A stretch of DNA of 64,000 nt from Sphingomonas sp. DG1-23 (lineage in GTDB: Bacteria > Pseudomonadota > Alphaproteobacteria > Sphingomonadales > Sphingomonadaceae), in NCBI RefSeq assembly GCF_030730875.1, contig NZ_JAVAMA010000002.1:1-64000 (forward strand), written 5' to 3'. Positions 25,227-37,555 of the stretch are shown here, piece by piece. The notes under the pieces were generated by a model. The model made no database searches. It had not been told where the DNA came from and saw nothing but the letters and a program-made list of their open reading frames with translations. Position numbers and translations under genes: made by a program. Each line of letters begins with the position of its first letter. Positions within the stretch are counted from its first letter, which is position 1.

Positions 25227-26258
25227 TCATTTTGGGGCGCTCACCAGCCCCAGCGCGATCAGGCTCTCGGCACTCGCCACGATCGCTTCCTCGTTCGATC
25301 GCGGCGTCCAGCCCAGCACGCGGCGTGCCTTGGCATTGCTCGCATTCGCCTTGATCCCCAGCCGCGGCACGGCTTCGCGGGCGAGCGGATTGAAGATCGC
25401 CAGCAAGCGGACCAGCCAGTCGGGAAGCTGGCGCTTCGGTACCCTGGCGGCGGCAGGGCCGAGCCGCTCGCGCAACACCATCGCCATCTCATGGAACGAC
25501 ATCGCCTCGCCGGCGACCGCGAGAAAGCGTTCGCCCGCCGCGGCGGGATCGGTCATCGCGCGCAGATGCAGCGTGGCAACGTCGCGGACGTCGACAGCGC
25601 CGAGATAGAGGCGCGGGGTCCCCGGCATCTTGCCCTGCAGCATCGACTGGACGAGGAAGACCGAGGTCGACAGGTCGCCGTTCAATGCCGGTCCGAAGAT
25701 GCCGACCGGATTGACCACCGCCAGTTCCATGCCCTTGCCCTCGCGCGCGACGAATTCCCACGCCGCGCGCTCGGCGAGCGTCTTGGACTTCATATAGGGC
25801 TGGACCGCCGGTCCGTCGGGGTCGGTCCAGTCTTCCTCGGTATAGGGCGCGTCGCTCTGGCCGTGGCCATAGCCGATCGCCGCGAACGAGGAGGTGACCA
25901 CGATTCGCTTGACCCCCGCGTCGCGGGCGGCGCGCAGCACCCGGAGCGTGCCCTCGCGCGCGGGACGGATCAGTTCGTTCTCGTCCCTGGGCTGCGCAGG
26001 CGGGAAGGGCGAGGCGACGTGATGGACATAGTCGCAGCCCGCCACCGCCTCGGCCCAGCCATGGTCCTTCTCCAGATCGGCAGTGAAGAAGGCCAGTTTG
26101 GTCGTGTTCGCACCTGCTGCGGCGAGCGTCGCCCGCACCTCGGCTTCGCGCGCCGGATCGCGGACGGTGGTGCGCACCTCGTGCCCCTCCGCCAGCAACT
26201 GGAGGATCACATGGCTGCCGACGAAGCCCGAGCCGCCGGTGACGAGAACCTTGCTCAT
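25227..26258 (-). CDS. NAD(P)-dependent reductase/epimerase, dihydroflavonol-reductase type
   Basis: 343 codons from [16 protein letters not shown]. The Rossmann motif GGSGFVG (residues 8-14) and the extended-SDR catalytic Tyr-x-x-x-Lys ([10 protein letters not shown], about 165) are present, with Ser in VTSSFAA completing the triad. VRDPAR after the second strand suggests NADP(H) preference through its Arg. Such enzymes reduce carbonyls of varied substrates; the substrate is not apparent. The gene converges with the repeat at 25114 and is divergent from clpP across 400 bases. Confidence 0.9.
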   Translation of the reverse strand: MSKVLVTGGSGFVGSHVILQLLAEGHEVRTTVRDPAREAEVRATLAAAGANTTKLAFFTADLEKDHGWAEAVAGCDYVHHVASPFPPAQPRDENELIRPAREGTLRVLRAARDAGVKRIVVTSSFAAIGYGHGQSDAPYTEEDWTDPDGPAVQPYMKSKTLAERAAWEFVAREGKGMELAVVNPVGIFGPALNGDLSTSVFLVQSMLQGKMPGTPRLYLGAVDVRDVATLHLRAMTDPAAAGERFLAVAGEAMSFHEMAMVLRERLGPAAARVPKRQLPDWLVRLLAIFNPLAREAVPRLGIKANASNAKARRVLGWTPRSNEEAIVASAESLIALGLVSAPK

Positions 26259-26658
26259 GCGAAACGATGTGGGGGCAGACAGACTGCCTTGCAATGTAGG
26301 ATTTCGCATGCTGAGGTTTGCGGTTGAGCGGCGCGTGGTGCCCGCCCGTCAAAGTGGCACGGACATGGCTCGCCGCCGCTTCGGCGACGCGCGGATGTCG
26401 CGTCCGAGACGCTTCGGCGTCGCTCGCGGTGGCGTCGGCGGCGCGTTCGTGGCGCATGGCCGGCGCGTATCGGGTGCGTCGGTGGCGCGCGGCATCGGCT
26501 GCAGGAGACAAAGATATGTCAATGACGATCCCAAACCCGGTTTTCGTGTCAAGCGTGTCAAGCCGGTCGTCCGGCGGTTTACCGCGATGCCCCCTTGCGC
26601 CACACAGCCCGAGCGCCGATGTTGGGCATCTGGGCAACCATCCAAGAGAAAATCCCGC
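26259..26658. other. 400-bp intergenic region between reductase gene and clpP
   Basis: No convincing gene on either strand; open frames here have Arg/Ala-rich random composition. It holds a perfect tandem repeat of CGTGTCAAG (26545-26553 and 26554-26562), which on the minus strand reads as two successive CTTGACACG units, each containing TTGACA. Promoters for clpP and possibly for the reductase must lie here, but I could not pair these with a clear -10. Confidence 0.5.
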
Positions 26659-27312
26659 ATGCATCCGCTTTCCGGTCAGATGACCATTGATCCCGTTACC
26701 GGCGGTCTCGTTCCCATCGTTATCGAGCAGTCGAGCCGCGGCGAGCGCAGCTTCGACATCTTCTCGCGCCTGCTGCGCGAGCGCATCATCTTCGTTACCG
26801 GCGGCGTCGAGGACCATATGGCCTCGCTGATCACCGCCCAGTTGCTCTTCCTCGAGGCCGAGAATCCGAAGAAGGACATCTGGATGTACATCAACTCGCC
26901 GGGCGGCGTGGTCACCGCGGGCATGGCGATCCACGACACGATGCAATATATCCGTCCGCGCGTCGGCACGGTGTGCATCGGTCAGGCGGCGTCGATGGGC
27001 AGCTTCCTGCTCGCATCGGGCGAGCCGGGTCTCCGCGTCGCGCTGACCAATGCCCGGATCATGGTGCACCAGCCGTCGGGCGGCGCGCAGGGCATGGCCT
27101 CGGACATCGAGATCCAGGCTAAGGAGATTCTCCGTATTCGCCAGCGGATGAATGACCTGTATGCGAAATATACGGGCCAGCCGCTGGAGAAGATCGAGCG
27201 CGCGATGGATCGCGATACCTTCCTCGAAGCCAATGAGGCCAAGGAGTTCGGGATCGTCGACGAAGTGTACGACAAGCGGCCGCAGCCGAGCGACGACGCA
27301 GCAGCTGCTTAA
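26659..27312 (+). CDS. clpP: ATP-dependent Clp protease proteolytic subunit
   Basis: 217 codons from [12 protein letters not shown]; an internal ATG at MTIDP would be seven codons shorter. The serine-protease triad is intact: Ser in GQAASMGSF (about 115), His in MVHQPSGG (about 140), and Asp in MDRDTF (about 189). The NSPGG oxyanion region is present. ClpP forms the tetradecameric chamber fed by ClpX, whose gene follows 145 bases downstream. Confidence 0.97.
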   Translation: MHPLSGQMTIDPVTGGLVPIVIEQSSRGERSFDIFSRLLRERIIFVTGGVEDHMASLITAQLLFLEAENPKKDIWMYINSPGGVVTAGMAIHDTMQYIRPRVGTVCIGQAASMGSFLLASGEPGLRVALTNARIMVHQPSGGAQGMASDIEIQAKEILRIRQRMNDLYAKYTGQPLEKIERAMDRDTFLEANEAKEFGIVDEVYDKRPQPSDDAAAA

Positions 27313-27328
27313 GATTATTGGATTATAA

Positions 27329-27356
27329 GCCGTCCGCGGGCGAGACCCCGGACGGC
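27329..27356 (+). terminator. Hairpin between clpP and clpX
   Basis: GCCGTCCG pairs with CGGACGGC across a 12-base loop, 17 bases after the clpP stop. It has no T tract, so it may be a partial terminator or mRNA-stability hairpin that sets different clpP and clpX levels. Confidence 0.45.
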
Positions 27357-27457
27357 GATAACCGCCTGCTGCGGGCGGATTATGGATTGCCGGACGGGAA
27401 CCCGCGTGTAGGATGGCGGGTAATGGCTACGCGTCCGGCGCGTAAAGGATGGATTGA

Positions 27458-28723
<1,266 letters not shown>

Positions 28724-28749
28724 CCTTTGTTGCCGAAACACTGCACTAG

Positions 28750-28780
28750 CGGCCGGAAAGGGTTCTTTCCGGCCGTTTTT
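28750..28780 (+). terminator. Rho-independent terminator after clpX
   Basis: A perfect 11-bp stem (28750-28760 with 28765-28775), GGTT tetraloop and TTTTT. Lies 27 bases after the clpX stop. Confidence 0.93.
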
Positions 28781-28856
28781 GCATGCGCGCTGATTGACCG
28801 ACTCGCTTGCGAGGCGCACCCTCTCCCGCAGTAAAGACGAGATGGAGAGGTGACGT

Positions 28857-29456
28857 ATGTCCGATATTGCCATCCTCGACGACGACGAGCGAGAGTATCA
28901 TTCGCCGTTCGACCTGGCGCTCAACCCTGCCGCCCTCGAGACCTTCAAATGGCTGGTACTTGGCCACGTCTTGTACGTGATCGGTCTGGCGCTGGTGGTC
29001 TACTTCCATGTCCCCAACGGCGCGGTGTGGATTACGCCGCTGTTCGGGCTGCCGTTCGTCTGGCACGAGCGTCACCATCGTGCCGCGGTAAAGGCGCTGG
29101 TGTTCTTCGGCGGGTTCACGCTGATGCACTATGTCGCGCTGATGACGGTGAGCGGGATCAGCGGCGACGGCGTCGGCTTCCTGCGCGGCTTCGTCGGCGG
29201 TGCGATCGGCGGCGGCGGCTGTCTGTTGCTCTGCGCGATCTTCGGACTGCTGCGCAAAGGCTCGAGCCTGACCTTCGAGGCGTTCGGCACGGTGCTGCTC
29301 GGCGCGGTCGGCAGCTTCTGCCTGTTCCTGTACCTCACTACGGGCGCGTCGGGGGCATCGTTCGCGAGCGACGTGATCCAGCCGCTCAAGATCTACACGC
29401 CGTGGCAGATCGCCTTCGCCTATGTGCTCGCCCGGGTGCTCCGCCCGCTGAGCTAG
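28857..29456 (+). CDS. Membrane protein of unknown function
   Basis: 199 codons; GGAGAGG is upstream at 6 bases. An acidic N-terminus (about 30 residues) precedes five likely membrane helices, including a glycine-rich one (GFVGGAIGGGGCLLLCAIFGLL, positions about 103-124, here only as landmark by its GGxxGGGG pattern). A HERHH motif lies between helices 2 and 3 at about residue 70. No family recognised. The stop shares CTAG with the convergent secreted-protein gene. Confidence 0.75.
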   Translation: MSDIAILDDDEREYHSPFDLALNPAALETFKWLVLGHVLYVIGLALVVYFHVPNGAVWITPLFGLPFVWHERHHRAAVKALVFFGGFTLMHYVALMTVSGISGDGVGFLRGFVGGAIGGGGCLLLCAIFGLLRKGSSLTFEAFGTVLLGAVGSFCLFLYLTTGASGASFASDVIQPLKIYTPWQIAFAYVLARVLRPLS

Positions 29457-30532
29457 CGCGAGCCTGACGCGCGTCGCGTGGCGGGACCGTTCAGCGCCCG
29501 CCACGGAATCACCGCCCATTCGGGCGCGTCGCAGGCGCGCGCGACGCGGGCGAAATAGGCGGCGACGAACAGGCCGTCCGCGGTGAGATAGGCCGCGGGG
29601 TAGCTCCACACATTGGGGTCGTCATAACTGCAGCCCTCGGCGTCCTCTGCCGCCATCTCCTTGGCGTGCGTGCGTTTCAGGAGCGCTACCAGGCCTTCGG
29701 CGAAGGCGCCGCTGCGATAGGCGTACCAGGCGTCGGATCGTTCGGGCGGCGGCGGCGTCTTGCCGAAGCGGAGCAGATCGTCGAGCTTGACCTCCGTGCC
29801 GGTGCGCGCGTCGTAGATGAGGCCCTCGATCCCGAAATCGGGATGCGCCGTGCCCGCGCAGCCCCAGCTCGTCCGCCATGCATAGCTGACGAAGGTGTCG
29901 CCGAGATAGGCCGGGCCCGCCGCGTCCAGGTCGATGCCGGCACCGCCGTCATAGCCCGGACAGCCGAACCAGTTGCGGACGTGCGCCCAGTGGGTGCGGG
30001 TCAAGGCAGCGTTGATCTTGCCCAGCGCCGCGGGCGCATAGCCGGTTTCGATACGGAACAGACGGGTTCCGGTCAGCCGCTCGATATGCCAGCGAATCGT
30101 GCGCGTTCCGATGCGCTCGACCGGGCCGGCTTCGAAACGCAGTCCGGCGAGTTGCATCCGGTCGTAATCGCCGAGATCGGCGGGAGCGCCTGCGGGCGCA
30201 GCGGGCGGCGCGGCAATCGCGAGCGAGACGGGGAGCGTCCTGCCCTTGGCGGTGGTCAGGGTTCCGGCCCAGCCCGTATCCGCCCGCTTCAGCACGAGAC
30301 TGTCGCCCGTCGAGCGCGCGCGAAGCGTGATCCCATCCGCGGCGCGTTCGCCCTCCAGCGCAATGTCGAGGCGGGAGCTGCGGTAGAAATAGCGGCCGCC
30401 GGGCGCGCCGTCGCCCTGGTCGAGTTCGAGCACGATTGGCGCGGTGCCGGCCTTGCCTTGGTACAGCTGCGCCGATGCGGTTCCGGGGATCGCCAGCGCC
30501 GCGAGAACGGCGAAGACGGCGAGGCGCCGCAT
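29453..30532 (-). CDS. Secreted protein with DUF3298/RsiV-like C-terminus
   Basis: 359 codons. Signal peptide (core LAVFAVLAALAIPGTASA) with mature QLYQGKAG. The C-terminal half contains YDARTGTEVKLDDLLRFG followed by a helical stretch and EWAVIPWRAL, which resembles the DUF3298 fold seen in RsiV and DUF4163/3298 periplasmic proteins. Four to five cysteines (GCPGYDG, WGCAGT, GCSYDD, RACDAP) suggest disulfides. The start overlaps the stop of the M1 peptidase gene, so they form an operon. Confidence 0.7.
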   Translation of the reverse strand: MRRLAVFAVLAALAIPGTASAQLYQGKAGTAPIVLELDQGDGAPGGRYFYRSSRLDIALEGERAADGITLRARSTGDSLVLKRADTGWAGTLTTAKGRTLPVSLAIAAPPAAPAGAPADLGDYDRMQLAGLRFEAGPVERIGTRTIRWHIERLTGTRLFRIETGYAPAALGKINAALTRTHWAHVRNWFGCPGYDGGAGIDLDAAGPAYLGDTFVSYAWRTSWGCAGTAHPDFGIEGLIYDARTGTEVKLDDLLRFGKTPPPPERSDAWYAYRSGAFAEGLVALLKRTHAKEMAAEDAEGCSYDDPNVWSYPAAYLTADGLFVAAYFARVARACDAPEWAVIPWRALNGPATRRASGSR

Positions 30533-32256
30533 TATTGGCCTCGATGCGGGTCGCGCTGCGCCGCCTCGACCGCTTCGGAGCGCTTGAGGATACGCGACGC
30601 CGGATCGAGCACGACATGCGCGTCGGCGGGGACGGCGATGCTGGCGGCGCCGCCGGACATCGCTACGGTCTCGACCTTTCCGTCGATCTGAACTTCCACC
30701 GGCAAGGGGAAAGGCTTGTCCTTCGGCGTCTTCCAGCGGAGCGTCAGCCGGTCGCCTTCGCGCGTCTGGAGCAACTCGGGCAGCGCCGCCTCGCGCAGAT
30801 AGACGTCGAAGAACCAGGTCAGGTCCTTGCCGGTGACCTGATTGACGATCCGGATATATTCGGGCGTGGTCGCGAAGCGCGGCTGGAAATTGCCGGGTTT
30901 CGGGTCGGGGCGGCCATACACCAGCCGGGTCGTCACTTCCTTAAAGGCCTTGTCGCCGATCAGGTTCCTGAGCGTGTGGAGCACCCACGCGCCTTTGACG
31001 TAGATGTCGCCGCCGGGGCCGCCTTTATCAGCCTCATAGACGTCGTCGGAGGTCCGTACCTCGCCGGAGACGATCGGCGCCTGGTTGGTGATCTGGTTGC
31101 GGAACACCTCCATCATCGCGGCATAGCGCGCCTCGCCCTCGCGCCAGCGGCCGTAGAGCGGCTGCATGTACTGGCCATAGCCCTCGTGCAGCCAGAAATC
31201 GTCCCAGTTCGATACCGACATCTGGTTGCCGAACCATTCATGGGCGAGTTCGTGCTGGAACAGCCAGTCGAAGCCGTCGGCGGTCTTGCGATAGTTATTG
31301 CCATAGGCGTTGATCGTCTGGTGCTCCATACCGAGGTGCGGCGTCTCGACCACGCCGAGCTTCTCGTCGCTCCACGGATAGGGGCCGACATTGGACTCGA
31401 AGAATTCCACTACCGGCGCGAACTCGGCGAACAGCCCCTTCGCCTTCTCCTCGCGGCCGGGAAGGTACCAATAATAAAGCGGGATCGTGTTGCCGAAGCG
31501 GCTCTTGTAGCTGCCCTTCATCTCGACATAGGGCGCAACGTTCAACGCCACCGAATAGGGATTGGGACTGTTCGCGCGCCAATGCCAGGTCGTGCGGCCA
31601 TCGGCGCGCGTGTCGACCTTCTGGAGGACGCCGTTCGACGGCGCGGAAAGGCCCTTGGGCACGGTGATGTGGAGATCGACCTTGGCCGGCTCGCCCGCCG
31701 GGAAGTCGAGACACGGCCAGAACAGGTCGCAGCCATAGCCCTGTGCGGTCGTGGCGATCCAGGGCTGACCCTCGGGAGTCTTCGACCAGACCATGCCGTC
31801 GTCCCACGGCGCGCGCACCGCGACGTGCGGCGTGCCGCCATAGACGATCTTGACTACCGCGCGTGCGCCGGCAGCGAGCGGCCGGATAAGGGTTATCGCC
31901 AGCCGGCCCTCGGGATTGGACCAATTCGTGCGGGGCAGGGGAGCGCCGTCGACGCTGATCGCGCTGACCGGCAAATTCTTGTCGAGATCGATCAGCAGCC
32001 GTCGTTGCGGTGCGGAGGTGGTCAGGGCAAGCGTTGCGGTGCCGGCCAGTCGCCGGGTTTCGGGGAACACTTCGATCGCAAGATCGACATGCTCGAGCCG
32101 TAGCGCCGCGCGCTCGGGCTCGATCGGTCCGCCCGAGGCCTCGGTCAGCGCAGTGATCGGCGGTTCCCCCGGCTTCACCTGGGCGAGGGCAGGGGCGGCG
32201 CTCAGCGCGAGCGTCGAGGCGGCGAGCAGCAGAAGGGCGGCGATAGGAACCTCCAT
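30532..32256 (-). CDS. M1-family metallopeptidase (aminopeptidase N-like), exported
   Basis: 574 codons, starting MEVPIAALLLLAA with a signal peptide cleaved after APALAQ. The gluzincin motif HELAHEWFGN and the third zinc ligand in WLHEGYG 18-22 residues later are intact. The exopeptidase GxMEN motif reads LGMEHQ, with His instead of Asn, a change seen in secreted M1 subfamilies. Four-cysteine pair GCDLFWPC lies before the catalytic domain. Likely trims peptides in the periplasm. It sits directly upstream of and divergent from lon, and overlaps the secreted-protein gene downstream. Confidence 0.92.
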   Translation of the reverse strand: MEVPIAALLLLAASTLALSAAPALAQVKPGEPPITALTEASGGPIEPERAALRLEHVDLAIEVFPETRRLAGTATLALTTSAPQRRLLIDLDKNLPVSAISVDGAPLPRTNWSNPEGRLAITLIRPLAAGARAVVKIVYGGTPHVAVRAPWDDGMVWSKTPEGQPWIATTAQGYGCDLFWPCLDFPAGEPAKVDLHITVPKGLSAPSNGVLQKVDTRADGRTTWHWRANSPNPYSVALNVAPYVEMKGSYKSRFGNTIPLYYWYLPGREEKAKGLFAEFAPVVEFFESNVGPYPWSDEKLGVVETPHLGMEHQTINAYGNNYRKTADGFDWLFQHELAHEWFGNQMSVSNWDDFWLHEGYGQYMQPLYGRWREGEARYAAMMEVFRNQITNQAPIVSGEVRTSDDVYEADKGGPGGDIYVKGAWVLHTLRNLIGDKAFKEVTTRLVYGRPDPKPGNFQPRFATTPEYIRIVNQVTGKDLTWFFDVYLREAALPELLQTREGDRLTLRWKTPKDKPFPLPVEVQIDGKVETVAMSGGAASIAVPADAHVVLDPASRILKRSEAVEAAQRDPHRGQ

Positions 32257-32310
32257 CAGGCGAGCGACGGCCAATGTCTTGATGTGGCGGGCAATGCCAG
32301 TCCACAGCCA

Positions 32311-32352
32311 ATCAATCCATGGCGATTGATGCGGCTGGCGCGCGCCCCATAT
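32311..32352 (+). promoter_or_regulatory. Heat-shock-type promoter of lon with overlapping inverted repeat
   Basis: ATTGATG (32325-32331), 13 bases, then CCCCATAT (32345-32352): the second element matches the sigma-32 consensus -10 CCCCATNT exactly and the first matches the TTGA core of its CTTGAAA -35, with allowed spacing. ATCAATC and GATTGAT (32311-32317 and 32324-32330) form a 7-bp inverted repeat overlapping the -35, a possible operator. The lon start is about 40 bases downstream. Confidence 0.65.
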
Positions 32353-32391
32353 ATAGTGGAGAACAGGGGCCGCTCGGGCCCAGGAGTATTC

Positions 32392-34788
<2,397 letters not shown>

Positions 34789-34812
34789 ACGCGCGTCGCT
34801 TTTTGGTACGCA

Positions 34813-34844
34813 ACCGCCGCTGAGGGTTTGACAGCAGCGGCGGT
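34813..34844 (+). terminator. Hairpin between lon and hupB
   Basis: ACCGCCGCTG pairs with CAGCGGCGGT over a 12-base loop. There is no T tract; TTGACA (34828-34833) lies in the loop and 3' arm and could instead be the -35 of a hupB promoter, though no clear -10 follows. Confidence 0.45.
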
Positions 34845-34920
34845 CGCGTGCTGACTGGCATACTCGGCCTCGCCGCCGCGACTCAATTTCGACGCACTCA
34901 CTCAGGGGGAATCCACCAGC

Positions 34921-35193
34921 ATGAACAAGCAAGAGCTGATCGGGACGGTCGCCGACACCTCCGGCCTCGGCAAGGGCGACGCCACCAAGGCCGTCGAGGC
35001 AGTGTTCGACGCGATCTCGACCGCGCTCAAGAAGGGCGACGAGGTTCGTCTGGTCGGCTTCGGCACCTTCTCCGTCAGCAAGCGCAAGGCCTCGACCGGC
35101 CGCAATCCGCGCACCGGCGAGGAGATGACGATCAAGGCGTCGAACCAGCCCAAGTTCAAGGCCGGCAAGGGTCTGAAGGATTCGGTCAACTGA
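34921..35193 (+). CDS. hupB: HU-family nucleoid DNA-binding protein
   Basis: 90 codons, standard HU length. The DNA-binding arm carries RNPRTGEEM (the RNPxTG family signature), with GFGTFSVSKR before it and the basic AGKGLKDSVN end. HU bends and compacts DNA as a dimer. AGGGGGAAT lies upstream of the ATG. The lon-hupB order is the widely conserved one. Confidence 0.97.
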   Translation: MNKQELIGTVADTSGLGKGDATKAVEAVFDAISTALKKGDEVRLVGFGTFSVSKRKASTGRNPRTGEEMTIKASNQPKFKAGKGLKDSVN

Positions 35194-35292
35194 TCTGACG
35201 GAAGCAGGGCCGGGGGGCTGGACAAGCGCACCCCGCACCGCCTAAAGGCCCGCTTCCCGTTTCGGCCCGAGCGTCAACGACCTCGGGCCAAT

Positions 35293-35367
35293 GGGCGCGT
35301 AGCTCAGTGGTAGAGCACTGTGTTCACACCGCAGGGGTCGCAAGTTCAATCCTTGCCGCGCCCACCA
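35293..35367 (+). tRNA. tRNA-Val (CAC)
   Basis: Acceptor GGGCGCG pairs with CGCGCCC (35357-35363), then A and CCA. Anticodon stem CTGTG/CGCAG with loop TTCACAC gives anticodon CAC. D arm TAGCTCAGTGGTAGAGC and T arm with GTTCAATCC are normal. Confidence 0.97.
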
Positions 35368-35376
35368 TGTAGGGAA

Positions 35377-35408
35377 GCCCGCCGGTCGCACGATCGGCGG
35401 GCTTTTTT
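35377..35408. terminator. Bidirectional terminator after tRNA-Val
   Basis: GCCCGCCG (35377-35384) pairs with CGGCGGGC (35395-35402) and is followed by six T; on the minus strand the flanking AA gives a weaker tail. The T run abuts the stop of the beta-lactamase gene. Confidence 0.88.
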
Positions 35409-36319
35409 CATGGCCGTTTGGGGCCAGGCGCCCGCTCTTCCGCCAGCCGCTTGTCGAGCAACGCCGCAGACTTGTCGGCGTAAGTGCGGCAGGCGCCCGG
35501 TTCGAGAAACGGATTGGGTTGCGATCGCCGGTCGAGGCGGCGGCGCTTCGCATCGCCATTCGACTGGCCCGGGTGCGCGGTGACCAGGATGTCGCATGGC
35601 ATGCGGCGCATCGCGGCGAATGTCCGGCGAAATGATGCGACCAGCCACGCATGGGCGGGGTCGGAGAAACGATATGCCTCGGGAGCAATCGGATTGAAGC
35701 TCGCGGCGAAGACGATCGTGCGGCAGTCGCGGTCTTCGCAGCTCCGCCATGTCCAGCTCGTGCTCCCGCGCGTGTGACCCGGCGTGGCGCGGGCGGTGAT
35801 CGTGACCGAGCCCAGCCGGAGCCGTTCGCCGTCGCGCACCGTGCGGAGCCGCTGTACGGCGGGGAAGGGTGCCAGCCAGCTGACCTGCGCGTCCGACGGG
35901 TCGGTGCCGCCGCGCAGCACCGTCGCCGCCGCTGCACCTGCCACCACGATGGCGCCGCTGTCGCGCGCGAGCGCCGCGATGCCGCCGGCGTGATCGAAAT
36001 GCGGTTCGGTGCTGAGGATGTATTTCACGTCCTCCACCCGGAAGCCCAGCTTGCGGATGTTCGCCTCGATCGCCCGCACGCCCTGCGGCACCGCGCCGTC
36101 GATCAGGATCAGCCCCGCGCCGGTGTCGATCAGCCCGACGCTGAGGCCCTCGAAGCCGACCAGATGAAAATTGCCGAACACACGGATCGGCGCCTGCGGC
36201 CCCAGCCATTTCGCCGCGCTTTCGGGCGCGATCGGGCGGAGCAGGGGATCGTCGGTCTGTTGCGCGGGTGTCGCGGACGACAGCAACAGGGCAGTGAGCG
36301 CGGCTCGAAAGGACATCAT
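35408..36319 (-). CDS. Subclass B3 metallo-beta-lactamase-like protein with Glu-variant motif
   Basis: 303 codons from MMSFRAALTALLLSSA, a signal peptide, with GGGAG 5 bases upstream. The metallo-beta-lactamase fold has the B3 order: STEPHFDHAGG, TPGHTRGSTSW and TAHPGQ. Standard B3 enzymes bind the first zinc with H-x-H-x-D-H; here the first His is Glu (E-P-H-F-D-H), while the other ligands remain. Natural B3 variants with altered residue 116 exist, including Glu types, and several keep beta-lactamase activity. The enzyme is therefore probably an exported beta-lactamase or lactonase; no regulator such as ampR is next to it. Confidence 0.85.
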   Translation of the reverse strand: MMSFRAALTALLLSSATPAQQTDDPLLRPIAPESAAKWLGPQAPIRVFGNFHLVGFEGLSVGLIDTGAGLILIDGAVPQGVRAIEANIRKLGFRVEDVKYILSTEPHFDHAGGIAALARDSGAIVVAGAAAATVLRGGTDPSDAQVSWLAPFPAVQRLRTVRDGERLRLGSVTITARATPGHTRGSTSWTWRSCEDRDCRTIVFAASFNPIAPEAYRFSDPAHAWLVASFRRTFAAMRRMPCDILVTAHPGQSNGDAKRRRLDRRSQPNPFLEPGACRTYADKSAALLDKRLAEERAPGPKRP

Positions 36320-36470
36320 CACGTCTCCCTTTGTGCCGGTGCAATGGTCCCGGCACGGGGCGCGGCGCAAACCACCATTTCTCGCGGGAGCCATTAGCCC
36401 GGCTCATGGCTCGGGGTTGATGCTGCGGTGCGGCGCAACTAAGCCGCGCTCAAGGCGGAAGGGGCGGAAC

Positions 36471-37355
36471 ATGTTGTGGGCGGGCGCGACGATTGCGGCG
36501 GCGGCGTTTCAGGTCGGCCGCAACGCGCTCCAGCGCGGGATGATGTCGCGCACCGGCCCTTGGGGCGCGACATTGGTGCGCTTCCTGTTCGGCCTGCCTT
36601 TTTCGCTGGTCTTCGTGGCGGTCGCCTTTGCCTTTGCTCCCGACGCCGCGCCGCGCTTCGGCACCGCCTTCTGGTGGCCGGCGCTCACCGGCGCGCTCGC
36701 GCAGGTGCTGGCGACCGCGGCATTGCTGCTCGCAATGCACTATGCCGGCTTTGCGATCGGAACGGCGCTGCAACAGAGTTCGGTGCCGCTCGCCGCGATC
36801 GCGGGACTGCTGGTGTTCGGCGACAATCTTTCACCGCTCGGCTGGTCCGGCGTCGCGCTCACCACGCTCGGGCTCGCGATCCTCGTCTGGCCGCGTCGGA
36901 CCGCGGGCGCGGAAAGGCCGGTGCTGGGCGTGACGCTCGGCGTCGTGTCGGGGCTGCTGTTCGGGTTCGCGCTCAATGCGTTCCGCCACGCCGGACTGCG
37001 GCTCGAGCCGGAGCATCCCTTCTTCGCCGCGGTGACCAGCGTCGCGATCGTGCAGGCCGTGCAGGCGGGCGTGCTGATCCTCTATCTGCTCTGGCGGGAT
37101 CGCCCCGCGCTCGCCGCAGTGATCGCCGGCTGGCGGGAATCGCTGGGCGCCGGATTGTTCGGCGCGCTCGCTTCCTCGGGCTGGTTCTTCGCGCTCAACC
37201 TCGCGCCGGCGGCGGCGGTCCGCGCGCTGGGCGTAGTCGAGATGCCGATCGCCGCGCTCGCCGGCCACCGGCTGTTCCGCGAGGGCCTGAGCTTTCGCCA
37301 GATGCTCGGCGTGCTGATCGTGACGGTCGGCGTGGCGATGACCGCGGGGTTCTGA
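36471..37355 (+). CDS. EamA-family (DMT) transporter
   Basis: 294 codons; GAAGGGG about 8 bases before the ATG. Ten membrane helices arranged as two repeats of five are visible, with the C-terminal end of each repeat carrying the typical LGVLIVTVGVA-like motif (first repeat ALTTLGLAILVWP). EamA proteins export metabolites or amino acids, and the substrate cannot be read here. It is transcribed away from the beta-lactamase gene; the 150-base gap would hold both promoters. Confidence 0.88.
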   Translation: MLWAGATIAAAAFQVGRNALQRGMMSRTGPWGATLVRFLFGLPFSLVFVAVAFAFAPDAAPRFGTAFWWPALTGALAQVLATAALLLAMHYAGFAIGTALQQSSVPLAAIAGLLVFGDNLSPLGWSGVALTTLGLAILVWPRRTAGAERPVLGVTLGVVSGLLFGFALNAFRHAGLRLEPEHPFFAAVTSVAIVQAVQAGVLILYLLWRDRPALAAVIAGWRESLGAGLFGALASSGWFFALNLAPAAAVRALGVVEMPIAALAGHRLFREGLSFRQMLGVLIVTVGVAMTAGF

Positions 37356-37401
37356 GCGCGCCGGCCCGGACTCGTTGTGCACCGGCAACGACGTAACGGG
37401 A

Positions 37402-37430
37402 TTGTCATACAAATGTCTCGCGGGAGTCTC
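37402..37430 (+). promoter_or_regulatory. Pho-box-like 11-bp direct repeats
   Basis: TGTCAT (37403), TGTCTC (37414) and AGTCTC (37425) recur at exact 11-base spacing, as in PhoB sites (consensus CTGTCAT plus 4, repeated). The first unit with its 5' base reads TTGTCAT, 6 of 7 matches. It lies about 130-150 bases before the lipoprotein/TonB-receptor genes. Inference only. Confidence 0.45.
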
Positions 37431-37555
37431 TGAACTCTCGCCGAGAAGTCACGCAAGCCTCCTAGCGCAGCGTTCGTGATCGGCAGGGGGAACCGAGTCG
37501 ATCCCGTCCATTCTCGCCCACGCGCAACCCGGCAATCCGCCGGAACGGAGACTTT

